A DNA stretch of 64,000 nucleotides from Chitinophagaceae bacterium (GCA_004322425.1 SCVJ01000004.1:1-64000), one strand, 5' to 3'. Numbered from the stretch's first letter, positions 51,717-61,484 are shown. Notes: generated by a model from the letters alone, not told the origin. Numbers and translations: made by a program.

Positions 51717-52637
51717 TCAATTGGATTTGGCCTTCTGCTGAAAATTAGCCAACAGGATTCCAGAAAAAACTAAAATCATGCTGATGATATGTGTTTTTGT
51801 AAATGTTTCATTTAGGATTATCACAGCTTCTAGCGTACTGAAAATAGGAATGAGGTTTCCAAACAAAGCTGTTCTTCCCGAACCTAATCGGGCAATTGCC
51901 GAATTCCAAAGTAAAAAACAAATAACGGAAGCGCCCAAACCAAGATAAAGTATGATGTAAACTAATTTACTATTCCACAAAATATTTGACGATTGTGATG
52001 CTTCCCAAAAATAAAAGGGTAGGAGCATCAAGGTTCCCATCAAGAAAATAATAAATAAAAAATTAGGAGGTGATATTCCGGTTGGTTTATTTTTTGCCAT
52101 TGTGTTATAAATAGCAAAACAAAAAGCAGCTACTAAAATCCACATATCACCTTTTGAAAATTGAAAATTTAAAAGATTTTGGAAACTTCCTTTCGATAAA
52201 AGAAATAGGATTCCTGAAATACATAATATTATTCCACCCACTTTCATTCCATTAACTTTTTCTTTAAGAAAAATTCGAGCTAAAATAATGGACATAATAG
52301 GCGAGGAGGTGGTTCCAATAAGTGCCAGATTGATGGCAGTGCTGTAATTCCCACCGATATAAACAAAAGTGTTGAATAAGGCAATACCGAAAAATGAAAT
52401 CCCGGACAAGTAAAAAAATGATTTTTTAATAGCTTTACATTCTTTGATTACACTTTTTAATACGAAAGGGAAAAGTAGTGCTGTAGCACAAAGCCACCGA
52501 AAAAAAGAAAGACTAATGGGAGGGATGTCGTTGATAACGCCACGAGCCACAATAAAATTCCCCGACCAAATAAAAGTGGCTAGGATAGCCAACATGATTC
52601 CAATGGATATTTTATTGGATGATGAAGTATCAGACAT
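51717..52637 (-). CDS. EamA/DMT-family transporter
   Basis: 306 residues with ten predicted membrane helices in two EamA repeats; the typical N-terminal FIWSGNFIVARGVIND and the second-repeat ALFGNLIPIFSTLEAVIILNE are visible. The family exports amino acids and other metabolites. It starts 29 bases after the stop of the radical SAM gene on the same strand. Substrate unknown. Confidence 0.88.
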   Translation of the reverse strand: MSDTSSSNKISIGIMLAILATFIWSGNFIVARGVINDIPPISLSFFRWLCATALLFPFVLKSVIKECKAIKKSFFYLSGISFFGIALFNTFVYIGGNYSTAINLALIGTTSSPIMSIILARIFLKEKVNGMKVGGIILCISGILFLLSKGSFQNLLNFQFSKGDMWILVAAFCFAIYNTMAKNKPTGISPPNFLFIIFLMGTLMLLPFYFWEASQSSNILWNSKLVYIILYLGLGASVICFLLWNSAIARLGSGRTALFGNLIPIFSTLEAVIILNETFTKTHIISMILVFSGILLANFQQKAKSN

Positions 52638-52666
52638 TGGGTTAATTTTTTTGAAAACGAAAATGT

Positions 52667-53965
52667 TTAGTTTGCAAAATCCAATTCAAAGTTTCCTTTT
52701 ATTCGTTCGATGGGTGGATTGAAGTACCCAAATTTTAAATGAGGAAATTCATTTCGAATGTTTTGCAATAATTTATTAACACCCATACATTCACCCGTTT
52801 CTGTAACGCCAATTTTTCCAAGATACCAATCGGGATCGATATTGAAGTTTCGCCATTGAATCATATTCAAATCAGTATCTAAAATAAATTTGCGTAGTGC
52901 TTCATATTCTTCAAGGCTATCTGTCATACCGGGAAATACAAAATAATTTATAGAAGCCCATCCACCAAAACTTCGAACTACTTTAATACATTCTGCCAAT
53001 GCTTCAAAAGAATAATTATTGGGACGATAATATGCTTCATAAATATTTTTTCGAACTGAATTTGTACTTACTCGAATTGAGTTTAATCCGGTTTCACATA
53101 AAACTTTTACAGCCTCTGGATTTGAGCCATTTGTATTTATGTTGATTGATCCTTTGGTAGTATGTTTTCTTATTTCTAAAATCGAATCACGAATTGTTTC
53201 CCACATTAAAAGGGGTTCGCCTTCGCAACCTTGTCCAAAACTAACGACAGGAAATGGAGCTGTTTCTAGATGAGGAACAGTAAACTCAACAATTTCTTCT
53301 GCTCTTGGTTTAAATGTTAATCTATCTTGAGTGGAAGTAATTGTTTCTTCTTGAGGTTGAAAAGAAATACATCCCAAACAATTGGCATTGCAAGCCGGAG
53401 AAACGGGAATGGGGCATTCCCATCTACCCAAAGAAAAATTTCGAGCGGCAGGACAATGATAAGTTTGACAACAATTATTCATTAAATGTTGCACCAATCT
53501 ATTTTGCGGATACGCATTCAATAATTTTTCAGTTCCGATATTAATTTTTTGTTGATCGTAGCCAGAACTTTCTTGACGAATATCTTTTTCAATGCGAATG
53601 GCCGGGACATAAAATTTATTATTGAACCAACCAGCTGCTGTATAGCAAAATAATGGAAGTGTTGGTGCCTGTTTTGTCGACTCATAAGCAGCAAGATAAA
53701 ACCCAGTATGCGCAGGAGGAATAAAAGCCGCTACAGCCCAGCCTTTTTCACACAAACGCATGTCGCCAGTTTTTAGATCTATTCCAATTGCCTTTCGTTC
53801 TGGTAATTCGTATAATGAACCACCATCTGGGAGTTCCATCCAATCGATCAAATCAATTGGAACAGCGTCCCAACCGGATCTGCCGGTTGCCAAAAGAGTA
53901 GTGTCTTCAAAAATATTACCCTTGCCATCTGAATAAAGAAGAAAGGGTGACGTAGTAAGAATCAT
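52667..53965 (-). CDS. Radical SAM protein with long Cys-bearing N-terminal region
   Basis: 432 residues. The radical SAM [4Fe-4S] motif is C192-x3-C196-x2-C199 (ACNANCLGC), followed by FGQGCEGEPLL and the later SIRVSTNSVRKNIYEAYY and GWASINYFVFPGMTDS segments of the TIM barrel. About 190 residues precede the motif, and they contain a further cysteine group (C165, C166, C171, C184) that could bind another metal site. No SPASM-type C-terminus is evident and no peptide substrate gene was found next to it. Function unknown; it lies in a run with EamA, a membrane protein and a ureohydrolase. Confidence 0.82.
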   Translation of the reverse strand: MILTTSPFLLYSDGKGNIFEDTTLLATGRSGWDAVPIDLIDWMELPDGGSLYELPERKAIGIDLKTGDMRLCEKGWAVAAFIPPAHTGFYLAAYESTKQAPTLPLFCYTAAGWFNNKFYVPAIRIEKDIRQESSGYDQQKINIGTEKLLNAYPQNRLVQHLMNNCCQTYHCPAARNFSLGRWECPIPVSPACNANCLGCISFQPQEETITSTQDRLTFKPRAEEIVEFTVPHLETAPFPVVSFGQGCEGEPLLMWETIRDSILEIRKHTTKGSININTNGSNPEAVKVLCETGLNSIRVSTNSVRKNIYEAYYRPNNYSFEALAECIKVVRSFGGWASINYFVFPGMTDSLEEYEALRKFILDTDLNMIQWRNFNIDPDWYLGKIGVTETGECMGVNKLLQNIRNEFPHLKFGYFNPPIERIKGNFELDFAN

Positions 53966-53990
53966 TTTTATTGTCTAATTGGGAAAAAAG

Positions 53991-54524
53991 TTAGTGCGTA
54001 ATCTGTTCTTTACAAAATTGATTAAAATCATTTTCATTGATGGAAAAACCATTTTTTGTTTCTAAGATTTCTGATTGTAAAATTTTATTGTTCTTTAAGT
54101 CAATTGTCAACAAACCGTCTTTTAATATCACATTGTCAACTTCAATCCACGAAATTATTTTTACTGGAAAAGATGGGTAGGTAATTTCAGTTTTAGCGAT
54201 AATAATTTTCAGTTCTTTCGTCGCCCAAAAAACAAGAAAGATGAAAAGTAGGTTGATGCTTGCTAACCAATAAATGCCGTATGTCAACCATACTATTGCG
54301 GTGAGTAATATCAAAGCGATGAGTAATTTTTTAGGAGTTGTTTTTTTTGTCAAACTAAAAAATAAAATAGGTAGAACGGTTAATACAATGAGGAGTATTT
54401 TGTCTGAAGATTTCGCAAATAACATCCATAAAGTGGTAAAAAAATTAACAGTTATAATAACCCTGCCAACAATTCGATATCTTATTTGGTAATCGTTTTT
54501 TATGGAAAGCTCAAAGTTGTACAT
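53991..54524 (-). CDS. Membrane protein of unknown function
   Basis: 177 residues. Four hydrophobic segments (about 22-38, 43-58, 67-85, 88-105) are followed by a soluble C-terminal half of about 70 residues with a beta-rich pattern (EITYPSFPVKIISWIEVDNV), reminiscent of PH-like domains in small bacterial membrane proteins. No recognised family. It starts 3 bases after the ureohydrolase stop, so the two are co-transcribed. Confidence 0.6.
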   Translation of the reverse strand: MYNFELSIKNDYQIRYRIVGRVIITVNFFTTLWMLFAKSSDKILLIVLTVLPILFFSLTKKTTPKKLLIALILLTAIVWLTYGIYWLASINLLFIFLVFWATKELKIIIAKTEITYPSFPVKIISWIEVDNVILKDGLLTIDLKNNKILQSEILETKNGFSINENDFNQFCKEQITH

Positions 54525-54527
54525 GAG

Positions 54528-55571
54528 TTACGAATTACTGGCAATTAGTAAATTACACAATTTGAATAGTATTCTTGCACTCACATTGGCATCCCAGTCA
54601 GTTTCACTAATTCCTGTTTCGCATAAATCAAAACCAATTATTTTCTTTCCACTTTTTAAAATAGTTTTAAACAAATAATATACTTGTTCAATTTCTAACC
54701 CACTTTGTACAGGTGTACCAGTGTTGGGGCAAAGTTTGGGATCTAATCCATCAACATCAAAACTTATGAAAATATGATTGGGAAGTGAAAAAACAATTGA
54801 ATCAACCAATTGCTTCCATGTTTCCCCTTCGTACATTCTTTCTTTAATGTCACGATCAAAAAAACTAATAATGCGAGAACTATTATCGGAAGCAAATTTC
54901 AATTCTCCTTCGCTAAAATCGCGAATACCTACTTGAACCAATTTTACAATTTGTGGAATTTCATTTAGAGCATTATACATGATACTGGCGTGAGAATAGA
55001 TAAATCCTTCGTAGGCTACACGCATATCAAAATGAGCATCTATTTGAAGAATTCCAAAATTTCCATGTTTTTCTGCAATTGCTTTAAAAAATCCAAGTGG
55101 AGTGCTATGATCACCTCCTAATAGCCCAACAAGCTTTCCATTGTCTAATAATCTTTTCGTTTGCTCGTAAACCCAATTATTAAGAAAACCACTGCCTTCG
55201 TTTACTTCTTTCAAGGTTTTGATCATAAACTGATTATCCTCAACTTTTTCGCCTTTAGAAATATAATCGATATACAATTCAGCTTCTCTTCTTAGATAAT
55301 CACTTTTCATCTGAATTTTTTTATCGATTGGTAGCATATAAAATCCTTGCTTCCAACCATCTGGAGAGTTGAAATCGAATAGATCTACTTGCATACTGGC
55401 AGTAAAAATATGAGATGATGCTCTAGCTGTACCTGCGCCATAACTAACAGTTACTTCCCAGGGTACAGGGAGTATTATAAGTCTTGCGGTTTCCTCGGTA
55501 AAAGGCAATCCAAAAATATTGTAATTGGGGTTCCCGGCACTGTCGGGATTAAAGTTTGAAAGATCAGTCAT
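54528..55571 (-). CDS. Ureohydrolase family protein (agmatinase/arginase/formimidoylglutamase type)
   Basis: 347 residues. The three Mn-binding motifs are present: LLGGDHSTPLGF, IDAHFDMR and SFDVDGLDP. The length is above the usual 300, with an N-terminal extension of about 50 residues. The family splits agmatine to putrescine and urea, arginine to ornithine and urea, or formimidoylglutamate. Agmatinase would link to the amine oxidase cluster at 2157-12290 by supplying putrescine, but the genes are 42 kb apart and the substrate cannot be read from the motifs. Confidence 0.85.
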   Translation of the reverse strand: MTDLSNFNPDSAGNPNYNIFGLPFTEETARLIILPVPWEVTVSYGAGTARASSHIFTASMQVDLFDFNSPDGWKQGFYMLPIDKKIQMKSDYLRREAELYIDYISKGEKVEDNQFMIKTLKEVNEGSGFLNNWVYEQTKRLLDNGKLVGLLGGDHSTPLGFFKAIAEKHGNFGILQIDAHFDMRVAYEGFIYSHASIMYNALNEIPQIVKLVQVGIRDFSEGELKFASDNSSRIISFFDRDIKERMYEGETWKQLVDSIVFSLPNHIFISFDVDGLDPKLCPNTGTPVQSGLEIEQVYYLFKTILKSGKKIIGFDLCETGISETDWDANVSARILFKLCNLLIASNS

Positions 55572-55688
55572 GGTTGAGTTTATTCAAAAACGGTGCAAGT
55601 TACAAAGAGTATTTGAAAAGAGAGAAGAACAGAATATTTGAGTAAATTTTTTGCTTTAAATCACAATTAAGAAGTGAAGGTTTTGAGT

Positions 55689-55696
55689 TAACTTTG
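55689..55696 (+). promoter_or_regulatory. -7 promoter box TAACTTTG before ccmE
   Basis: Perfect TAnnTTTG, 42 nt before the ccmE ATG; likely promoter of the ccmE-ccmF pair. Confidence 0.6.
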
Positions 55697-55738
55697 CGGC
55701 TGCTATTTTCTATTAACGAATAAAAGTGGAGTAGGGGT

Positions 55739-56164
55739 ATGAAAAAGAGTCATGTTTTCTTTCTTGTTTTAATAATTGCTGCAATTGCAGTTTTAATTAG
55801 CCTTTTGCCTTACGGCGAAAGTACTGCGATGAGTTCTTACGAAACAGTTTACACTGCCAAAGAAAAGGAAGGAAAATTTGTACATCTTGTTGCTAAATTA
55901 GATACAAGACAACCCGTAGAATATGATGCTTTAAAGAATCCCAATTACTTAAGTTTTACAGCTGTCGATTCATTGGGTGCTACCGTGAAAATTGTTTATC
56001 ACAATGCTAAACCCGATAACTTGGAACAAAGCGAAAGATTAGTAATGAAAGGTAGAATGAAGGGAGAGCAGTTTGAATGCAAAGAAATTTTAATGAAATG
56101 TCCTTCCAAATACACAGATGATCCGAATCGTATGGAACAAAGTATTATAAACAATACTAACTAA
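55739..56164 (+). CDS. ccmE: Cytochrome c maturation heme chaperone CcmE, Cys-type
   Basis: 141 residues: an N-terminal membrane anchor (about 6-23) and an OB-fold periplasmic domain. At the position where classical CcmE has the heme-binding His (H-x3-Y), this protein has CPSKY (Cys121, Tyr125), the C-x3-Y variant known from some sulfate reducers and archaea. It carries heme to CcmF, whose gene follows after 6 bases. ccmABCD are not in the window. Confidence 0.88.
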   Translation: MKKSHVFFLVLIIAAIAVLISLLPYGESTAMSSYETVYTAKEKEGKFVHLVAKLDTRQPVEYDALKNPNYLSFTAVDSLGATVKIVYHNAKPDNLEQSERLVMKGRMKGEQFECKEILMKCPSKYTDDPNRMEQSIINNTN

Positions 56165-56170
56165 ATAGTC

Positions 56171-58714
56171 ATGGAATATATCGGCGAACACTTGATGCCC
56201 GGAAAAATGGGACATCTCTTGATAATTATTTCGTTTGTAACATCGCTCTTTGCAGCGGGTGCTTATTTACTTTCTTTTCGATCAGGAGAAAATTTAGCAA
56301 AGCAACTTTCTTGGAAAAAATTAGCTAGAATTTTTTTCTTCATTGATGTGGTTGCCTTTTTGGCAATTTTTATAATTCTTTATTCACTAATTGCAAATCA
56401 TCGGTACGAATATTTTTATGTGTATAAAAATTCGGGAAATGATTTAGAACCAAAATATATATTCAGTTCACTTTGGAGTGCTTCTGAAGGAAGTTTTATT
56501 CTTTGGGCTGTTTGGCATGCTATTCTTGGAATGATTTTGATTTTCACATCCAAAAAATGGGAAGCACCGGTTATGATGGTTTTATCATTGATGCAAGCTT
56601 GTTTGTCAACAATGTTATTGGGAGTTTATGTGGCGGGAGTAAAAATTGGCAGCAATCCATTTGTTTTATTTAGAGAACAAATGCCGGATTTACCCATTTT
56701 TACTTATGCAGATTATGTTTCCAAAATAGCAGACGGTAATGGGTTAAATCAGTTGTTGCAGAATTACTGGATGGTTATTCATCCACCAGTTTTGTTTTTA
56801 GGATTTGCAAGTGTCATTGTTCCATTTGCTTTTGCAATTGCTGGGTTAATGACTAAAAAATTGGGTGAATGGACAAAACCCGCACTTCCATGGACACTTT
56901 TTTCTGCCGCAATTTTAGGAGTTGGTGTAATGATGGGTGCAGCCTGGGCTTATGAATCGTTAAGTTTTGGAGGATATTGGGCTTGGGATCCTGTTGAAAA
57001 TGCATCGCTTGTTCCGTGGATGGTTCTTGTTGCCGGAATTCATACTGTAGTAATTTACAAAAACACAGGTCGATCGTTAAACTCAAGTTTCTTGTTAATC
57101 TTACTTTCATTTATTCTCATTATTTATTCAACTTTTCTCACAAGAAGTGGAATATTGGGCGAAACTTCGGTGCATTCTTTTGCAGATTTAGGAATGAATG
57201 CCCAGCTTTATTTGTTTCTGTATGTATTTTTCTGGCTTCCTTTATTTGTTTTAGTTAATGGAATAAAAAAGAAACTTATTGTTTTTGGAATTTCAATAGC
57301 TTTTTTAATTCTTGCAAACTTTGTACACCCATTATTTACAGTGATAGCACCCTTGCTTGCAATAGTTGGTTTTATGTGGCAGTTTCAAATGGTTGTTCCT
57401 TCGCACAAAAAAGAGGAAGAAGGTTCATCACGAGAGTTTTGGATGTTTATTGGATCAATTGTGCTTTTCTTTTCATCATTATTTATTATTGGTCAAACTT
57501 CATTGCCCGTTTACAATAAAATATTTGGTACAAAATATGCACCGGCTGAGGATGTTGAATTTTCATACAATCGGATTCAGATTTTTATTGCTATTATTAT
57601 TGGATCGCTTACTGCAGTTGGCCAATATTTCAAATATCAAAAAACGGTTAAAAAATATTTTTTAAAAAAGATATGGGTTCCCGCTTTGATTAGTCTTGTT
57701 TTTTCAACTCTAATAATTGTATGGGGCGATATTAACTATAACAAATATGGGATTGGATTTTTGGCTTCCATTTGGATAGCAGTGGCCTGTAGTATTTTTG
57801 CAGTTGTTGCCAACTTTTCCTATATCTGGATTGGCATTAAGGGTTCACTAAAACTTTCCGGACCATCAGTAGCTCATTTTGGATTTGGATTAATGTTATT
57901 TGGAATTTTAATTTCATCGTCAAAAAAAGAAATACTTTCTTACAACACTAGTGGCATTTCCATAAACTTTGGTCCCGATAGTAAAGAAAATACAGGAGAA
58001 AACTTAACTCTTGTAAAAGGCGTGAGAATGGATATGGGAAAATATTGGGTAACTTATCATAGTGATTCAATACATCCCAAAAAATCGCAATGGTATTATC
58101 ATATCAAATTTGAAAGTAAAGACGGGAAAGAAAATTTTACAATTACTCCAGATGCTTTTGTAAATTATCAAGGCAATGAAGGATTAATGGCCAACCCCGA
58201 TGCAAAGCATTACTGGAATAGAGATGTTTTTGGCTACATAACTGCCATGGCAGATCCTGAAAGAAATAGTGATACTGCCTCGTTCGAAAAAAATATTGTA
58301 AAAATTGGGGATTCAATTTTTTATTCAAGAGGTTATATCATTTTGGAAGATATAGTAACCAATGATAATTTGCCTGCCGAAATTTTTGGCCCCAATGGAA
58401 AACTTTTTGAAGCCAAATTAAAAATTGTGGCTACTTCGGGTTCTCATTATACGTCTGTACCAAGATTGGCAATTGCAAAAGAAATTGCATTAGCAGTTCC
58501 AGATACAATTATGTCAGAGAGTTTAGTATTTCAATTAAATAAAGTGGAAGGAACAACAGCAGAAATTGGAGTAAAAGAGTCTAATTCTGTCCTTCAATAT
58601 ATCACACTCAAAGTTTATAAATTTCCTTTCATAAATGTCCTATGGTTGGGAACAATTTTTATGGCTGTAGGATTTTGTATTAGCATGATTCGTCGCGTTC
58701 GATTGAACAAATAA
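56171..58714 (+). CDS. ccmF: Cytochrome c heme lyase subunit CcmF
   Basis: 847 residues with about 14-15 membrane helices. The heme-handling WWD-type motif is GGYWAWDPVENASLVPW (about 265-282) and TRSGILGETSVHSFAD follows; a large periplasmic domain of about 200 residues precedes the last helix. CcmF attaches heme to apocytochrome c, receiving it from CcmE. It is longer than the usual 650-residue form because of that C-terminal periplasmic domain. Forms an operon with ccmE. Confidence 0.95.
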   Translation: MEYIGEHLMPGKMGHLLIIISFVTSLFAAGAYLLSFRSGENLAKQLSWKKLARIFFFIDVVAFLAIFIILYSLIANHRYEYFYVYKNSGNDLEPKYIFSSLWSASEGSFILWAVWHAILGMILIFTSKKWEAPVMMVLSLMQACLSTMLLGVYVAGVKIGSNPFVLFREQMPDLPIFTYADYVSKIADGNGLNQLLQNYWMVIHPPVLFLGFASVIVPFAFAIAGLMTKKLGEWTKPALPWTLFSAAILGVGVMMGAAWAYESLSFGGYWAWDPVENASLVPWMVLVAGIHTVVIYKNTGRSLNSSFLLILLSFILIIYSTFLTRSGILGETSVHSFADLGMNAQLYLFLYVFFWLPLFVLVNGIKKKLIVFGISIAFLILANFVHPLFTVIAPLLAIVGFMWQFQMVVPSHKKEEEGSSREFWMFIGSIVLFFSSLFIIGQTSLPVYNKIFGTKYAPAEDVEFSYNRIQIFIAIIIGSLTAVGQYFKYQKTVKKYFLKKIWVPALISLVFSTLIIVWGDINYNKYGIGFLASIWIAVACSIFAVVANFSYIWIGIKGSLKLSGPSVAHFGFGLMLFGILISSSKKEILSYNTSGISINFGPDSKENTGENLTLVKGVRMDMGKYWVTYHSDSIHPKKSQWYYHIKFESKDGKENFTITPDAFVNYQGNEGLMANPDAKHYWNRDVFGYITAMADPERNSDTASFEKNIVKIGDSIFYSRGYIILEDIVTNDNLPAEIFGPNGKLFEAKLKIVATSGSHYTSVPRLAIAKEIALAVPDTIMSESLVFQLNKVEGTTAEIGVKESNSVLQYITLKVYKFPFINVLWLGTIFMAVGFCISMIRRVRLNK

Positions 58715-58793
58715 GTTTCAATTTTATAATTATTTTATGCTTTTTTAGCTTGAGATATTATTTACAAGATACTTATTGTTGTAATTTAGTTAA

Positions 58794-59462
58794 ATGAAAA
58801 AGTGGTTGGCAAAACTTGGGTTGAGTTTTACAATAGCCACACTATTTTTTTTTCATACAAGCTTCAGTCAAGAAAATAATCCATTACCAACTCAGCATGA
58901 AAAATGGGGAAAATCGGATACAATAATTACGCAAGCAATTTTTTATCAAGAAGAATGGATGCCATTTAAAGAGTTAGAAAAAGCTTGGGTTTCCAATTTG
59001 TCTGATAAGCAATTGGCAAAATTCATTCAAGAGTGGACAAGGTTGCGCAATGCTGTTTATGTAACGTATCCTTATGCAAAAACTGCTGGTATATTAATGA
59101 ATGATATCAATTTCAACTTAGCCAACGTCAGCAATAAAAAAGAAAGGAAAAAATATATTAAAATGCGAGAAGAAGAATTGAGAGATAAATTTGGCGAGCC
59201 ATTGACCAATCTTTCCGTATTTCAAGGAAAAATATTGATGAAATTAATTAACCGTCAAACGGGAAATAATTGCTACGAAATTGTAAAAGAATATCGTGGC
59301 GGAGTTGCAGCTCGCCTTTATCAAACGGTTGCTTTTTTCTTTGGCTCTAGCTTGAAACAGGATTGGGATTTATCTGAAAATGTTGATAAACAAATTGAAG
59401 GTTTTGTGAAAGAGATTGATGGCCTTTGGTACAATAATACAATTCTTGAAAAAGGAGATTAA
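58794..59462 (+). CDS. DUF4294-type secreted protein
   Basis: 222 residues with a signal peptide (cleavage after SFSQ). The remainder is predicted mostly helical and matches the DUF4294 pattern of Bacteroidota: LRNAVYVTYPYAKTAGILMN, NNCYEIVKEYRGGVAARLYQ and FFFGSSLKQDWDL. Function unknown. It lies 50 bases before bshB1 on the same strand and 79 bases after ccmF. Confidence 0.75.
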   Translation: MKKWLAKLGLSFTIATLFFFHTSFSQENNPLPTQHEKWGKSDTIITQAIFYQEEWMPFKELEKAWVSNLSDKQLAKFIQEWTRLRNAVYVTYPYAKTAGILMNDINFNLANVSNKKERKKYIKMREEELRDKFGEPLTNLSVFQGKILMKLINRQTGNNCYEIVKEYRGGVAARLYQTVAFFFGSSLKQDWDLSENVDKQIEGFVKEIDGLWYNNTILEKGD

Positions 59463-59511
59463 AAATTGTTGTATTATTAGGAATTGATAATATAAAGTTA
59501 GAATTTAAAAT

Positions 59512-60249
59512 ATGAAACTAGATATATTGGCTATTGGTGCTCATCCCGACGATGTAGAACTTAGTTGTTCCGGAACAATCATAAACGAAGTTAAGTTAGG
59601 AAAAAAAGTAGGAATTGTTGATCTCACACAGGGAGAATTAGGGTCAAGAGGTTCCATAGAATCTCGATATGAGGAAGCAACCAAAGCTTCTTTCATTTTA
59701 GGAATTCAAGTTCGGGAGAATTTAAAAATGCGAGATGGCTTTTTTGAAAATAATGAAACAAACCAATTGAAGTTAATTTCGATTATTCGGAAATATCAAC
59801 CCAAAATTATTTTGGCCAATGCAACAGCAGATCGTCATCCAGATCATGGAAGAGCTGCTCAATTGGTAAAAGACGCCTGCTTTTTGTCGGGGTTAATTAA
59901 GGTGAGAACAAAGGATGAAGAGGGAAGCGATCAACTTCCTTATCGGTCTGAACATGTTTTCAATTATATTCAAGACCGCTATATTGAACCAGACTTTGTG
60001 GTAGATATTACAGCCTCTTTTGAACAAAGAATGAATGCGATAAAATCGTATACCTCACAGTTTTATAGTGCTGAAAATAAAGGAACTGAACCCGATACTT
60101 ATATTTCTACTCCCGAATTTTTTGAATCAATTACTGCAAGAGCAAGGCTAATGGGTAAAAAAATTGGCGTTACTTATGGGGAGGGTTTTACATCTGCAAA
60201 AAGGGTGGGTATTCGAAATTTTGATTCTTTAATTGACCATAATTCATAA
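59512..60249 (+). CDS. bshB1: Bacillithiol biosynthesis deacetylase BshB1
   Basis: 245 residues, PIG-L/LmbE fold, no signal peptide. Zinc motif AHPDDVELSCSGT near the N-terminus and DRHPDHGRAAQLVKDACFLSG in the middle; the SYTSQFY and YGEGFTSAKRVGI segments are typical of BshB1. It deacetylates N-acetylglucosaminyl-malate, the second step of bacillithiol synthesis, giving the substrate of BshC (gene at 38696). Confidence 0.94.
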   Translation: MKLDILAIGAHPDDVELSCSGTIINEVKLGKKVGIVDLTQGELGSRGSIESRYEEATKASFILGIQVRENLKMRDGFFENNETNQLKLISIIRKYQPKIILANATADRHPDHGRAAQLVKDACFLSGLIKVRTKDEEGSDQLPYRSEHVFNYIQDRYIEPDFVVDITASFEQRMNAIKSYTSQFYSAENKGTEPDTYISTPEFFESITARARLMGKKIGVTYGEGFTSAKRVGIRNFDSLIDHNS

Positions 60250-60294
60250 TCCCTTTTCAGTTTGTTTTTTAGTATAAATCTTATCAAAAGGGTA

Positions 60295-60302
60295 TAACTT
60301 TG
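60295..60302 (+). promoter_or_regulatory. -7 promoter box TAACTTTG before the membrane desaturase gene
   Basis: Perfect TAnnTTTG, 22 nt before the ATG at 60325. Confidence 0.55.
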
Positions 60303-60324
60303 CCCTAATTTTTAAAACAAATAA

Positions 60325-61389
60325 ATGGCAACTCCAAAATTTTCAAAAATTACTCAATCTTTTTATTCCGATTTAAAAACTAGGGTCAATTCTTATTTTG
60401 AAGAAGTAAAAATGTCTCCAACAGGAAACTTTCAACTTTTTTTCAAAGCAGTCATTCTATTAGTTGTATTTGCTTTGGTTTATGCTCATCTTGTTTTCTT
60501 TACACCATCAATTGTTTTGGCTATTTGTGAGTGTGTTTTTCTTGGCGGCCTTGTTGCTGCCATAGGGTTTAATGTAATGCATGATGGAGCTCATGGTAGT
60601 TTTAGCAAGTATAAAAGTATTAATACGTTTGCATCATTTTCTTTAAATATATTGGGAGGTAGCAGCTATATGTGGAATATGAAACACAATATTATTCATC
60701 ACACTTATACCAACGTAGAAGGAGTTGATGACGATATTGAAATTCAGCCATGGATGCGCATGAGTGATTCTCAAAAAAAGCATTGGATGCATAAATATCA
60801 GCATTTATATTTCTGGATTTTTTATTCAATACTTTATATAAGCTGGATGTTTGTTACAGATTATATGAAATATTTTAAAGGAAAAATTGGTGAAATAAAA
60901 ATTACAAAAATGAAGTTTTCTGATCATCTTGTTTTTTGGGGATTCAAGGCTGTTCATTTAGTTCTATTTATTGGTTTGCCAATTTATATGCTTGGCTTTA
61001 CCAACTGGCTAATTGGTTTTTTAGCACTTACAATTTTTGCAGGCCTTATATTGAGCATTGTATTTCAATTAGCCCATACAGTAGAACATACTGCTTTTGT
61101 AATGCCTGATGGTGAAACTGGAAATATTGAAGATGAATGGGCAAAGCATCAAGTAAAAACGACTGCTAATTTTGCTACGCACAATAAATTAATTTCTTGG
61201 TTAGTGGGTGGACTTAACTTTCAAATTGAACATCACTTGTTCCCAAAAATTTCACATATTCATTATCCTGCTATTAGTAAAATCATAAAGCAGGTGTGTA
61301 AAGAATATGGCCTAGTCTACAATGAATATCCCAGAATGCGATATGCCTTGGTTTCACATATCAGCTATTTAAAGCATATGGGTAGATAG
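60325..61389 (+). CDS. Membrane fatty-acid desaturase (acyl-CoA/lipid type)
   Basis: 354 residues. Three histidine boxes: HDGAHGSF, HNIIHHTYTN and QIEHHLFP, in the spacing of the linoleoyl-CoA/delta-6-like desaturase group, with two pairs of membrane helices. It inserts a double bond into a membrane or CoA-bound acyl chain using a di-iron centre and O2. No cytochrome b5 domain is fused. It is unrelated in fold to the soluble acyl-ACP desaturase at 12894, so the cell has two desaturation routes. Confidence 0.92.
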   Translation: MATPKFSKITQSFYSDLKTRVNSYFEEVKMSPTGNFQLFFKAVILLVVFALVYAHLVFFTPSIVLAICECVFLGGLVAAIGFNVMHDGAHGSFSKYKSINTFASFSLNILGGSSYMWNMKHNIIHHTYTNVEGVDDDIEIQPWMRMSDSQKKHWMHKYQHLYFWIFYSILYISWMFVTDYMKYFKGKIGEIKITKMKFSDHLVFWGFKAVHLVLFIGLPIYMLGFTNWLIGFLALTIFAGLILSIVFQLAHTVEHTAFVMPDGETGNIEDEWAKHQVKTTANFATHNKLISWLVGGLNFQIEHHLFPKISHIHYPAISKIIKQVCKEYGLVYNEYPRMRYALVSHISYLKHMGR

Positions 61390-61484
61390 TTTTAATTTCA
61401 TATAGATAAGGGGTCTAAATTTTTAATTTATAAATGTGAATCTTGTTTTTAATTAACAGTTGTTAGTTAAAAAAATCTTCTCCT

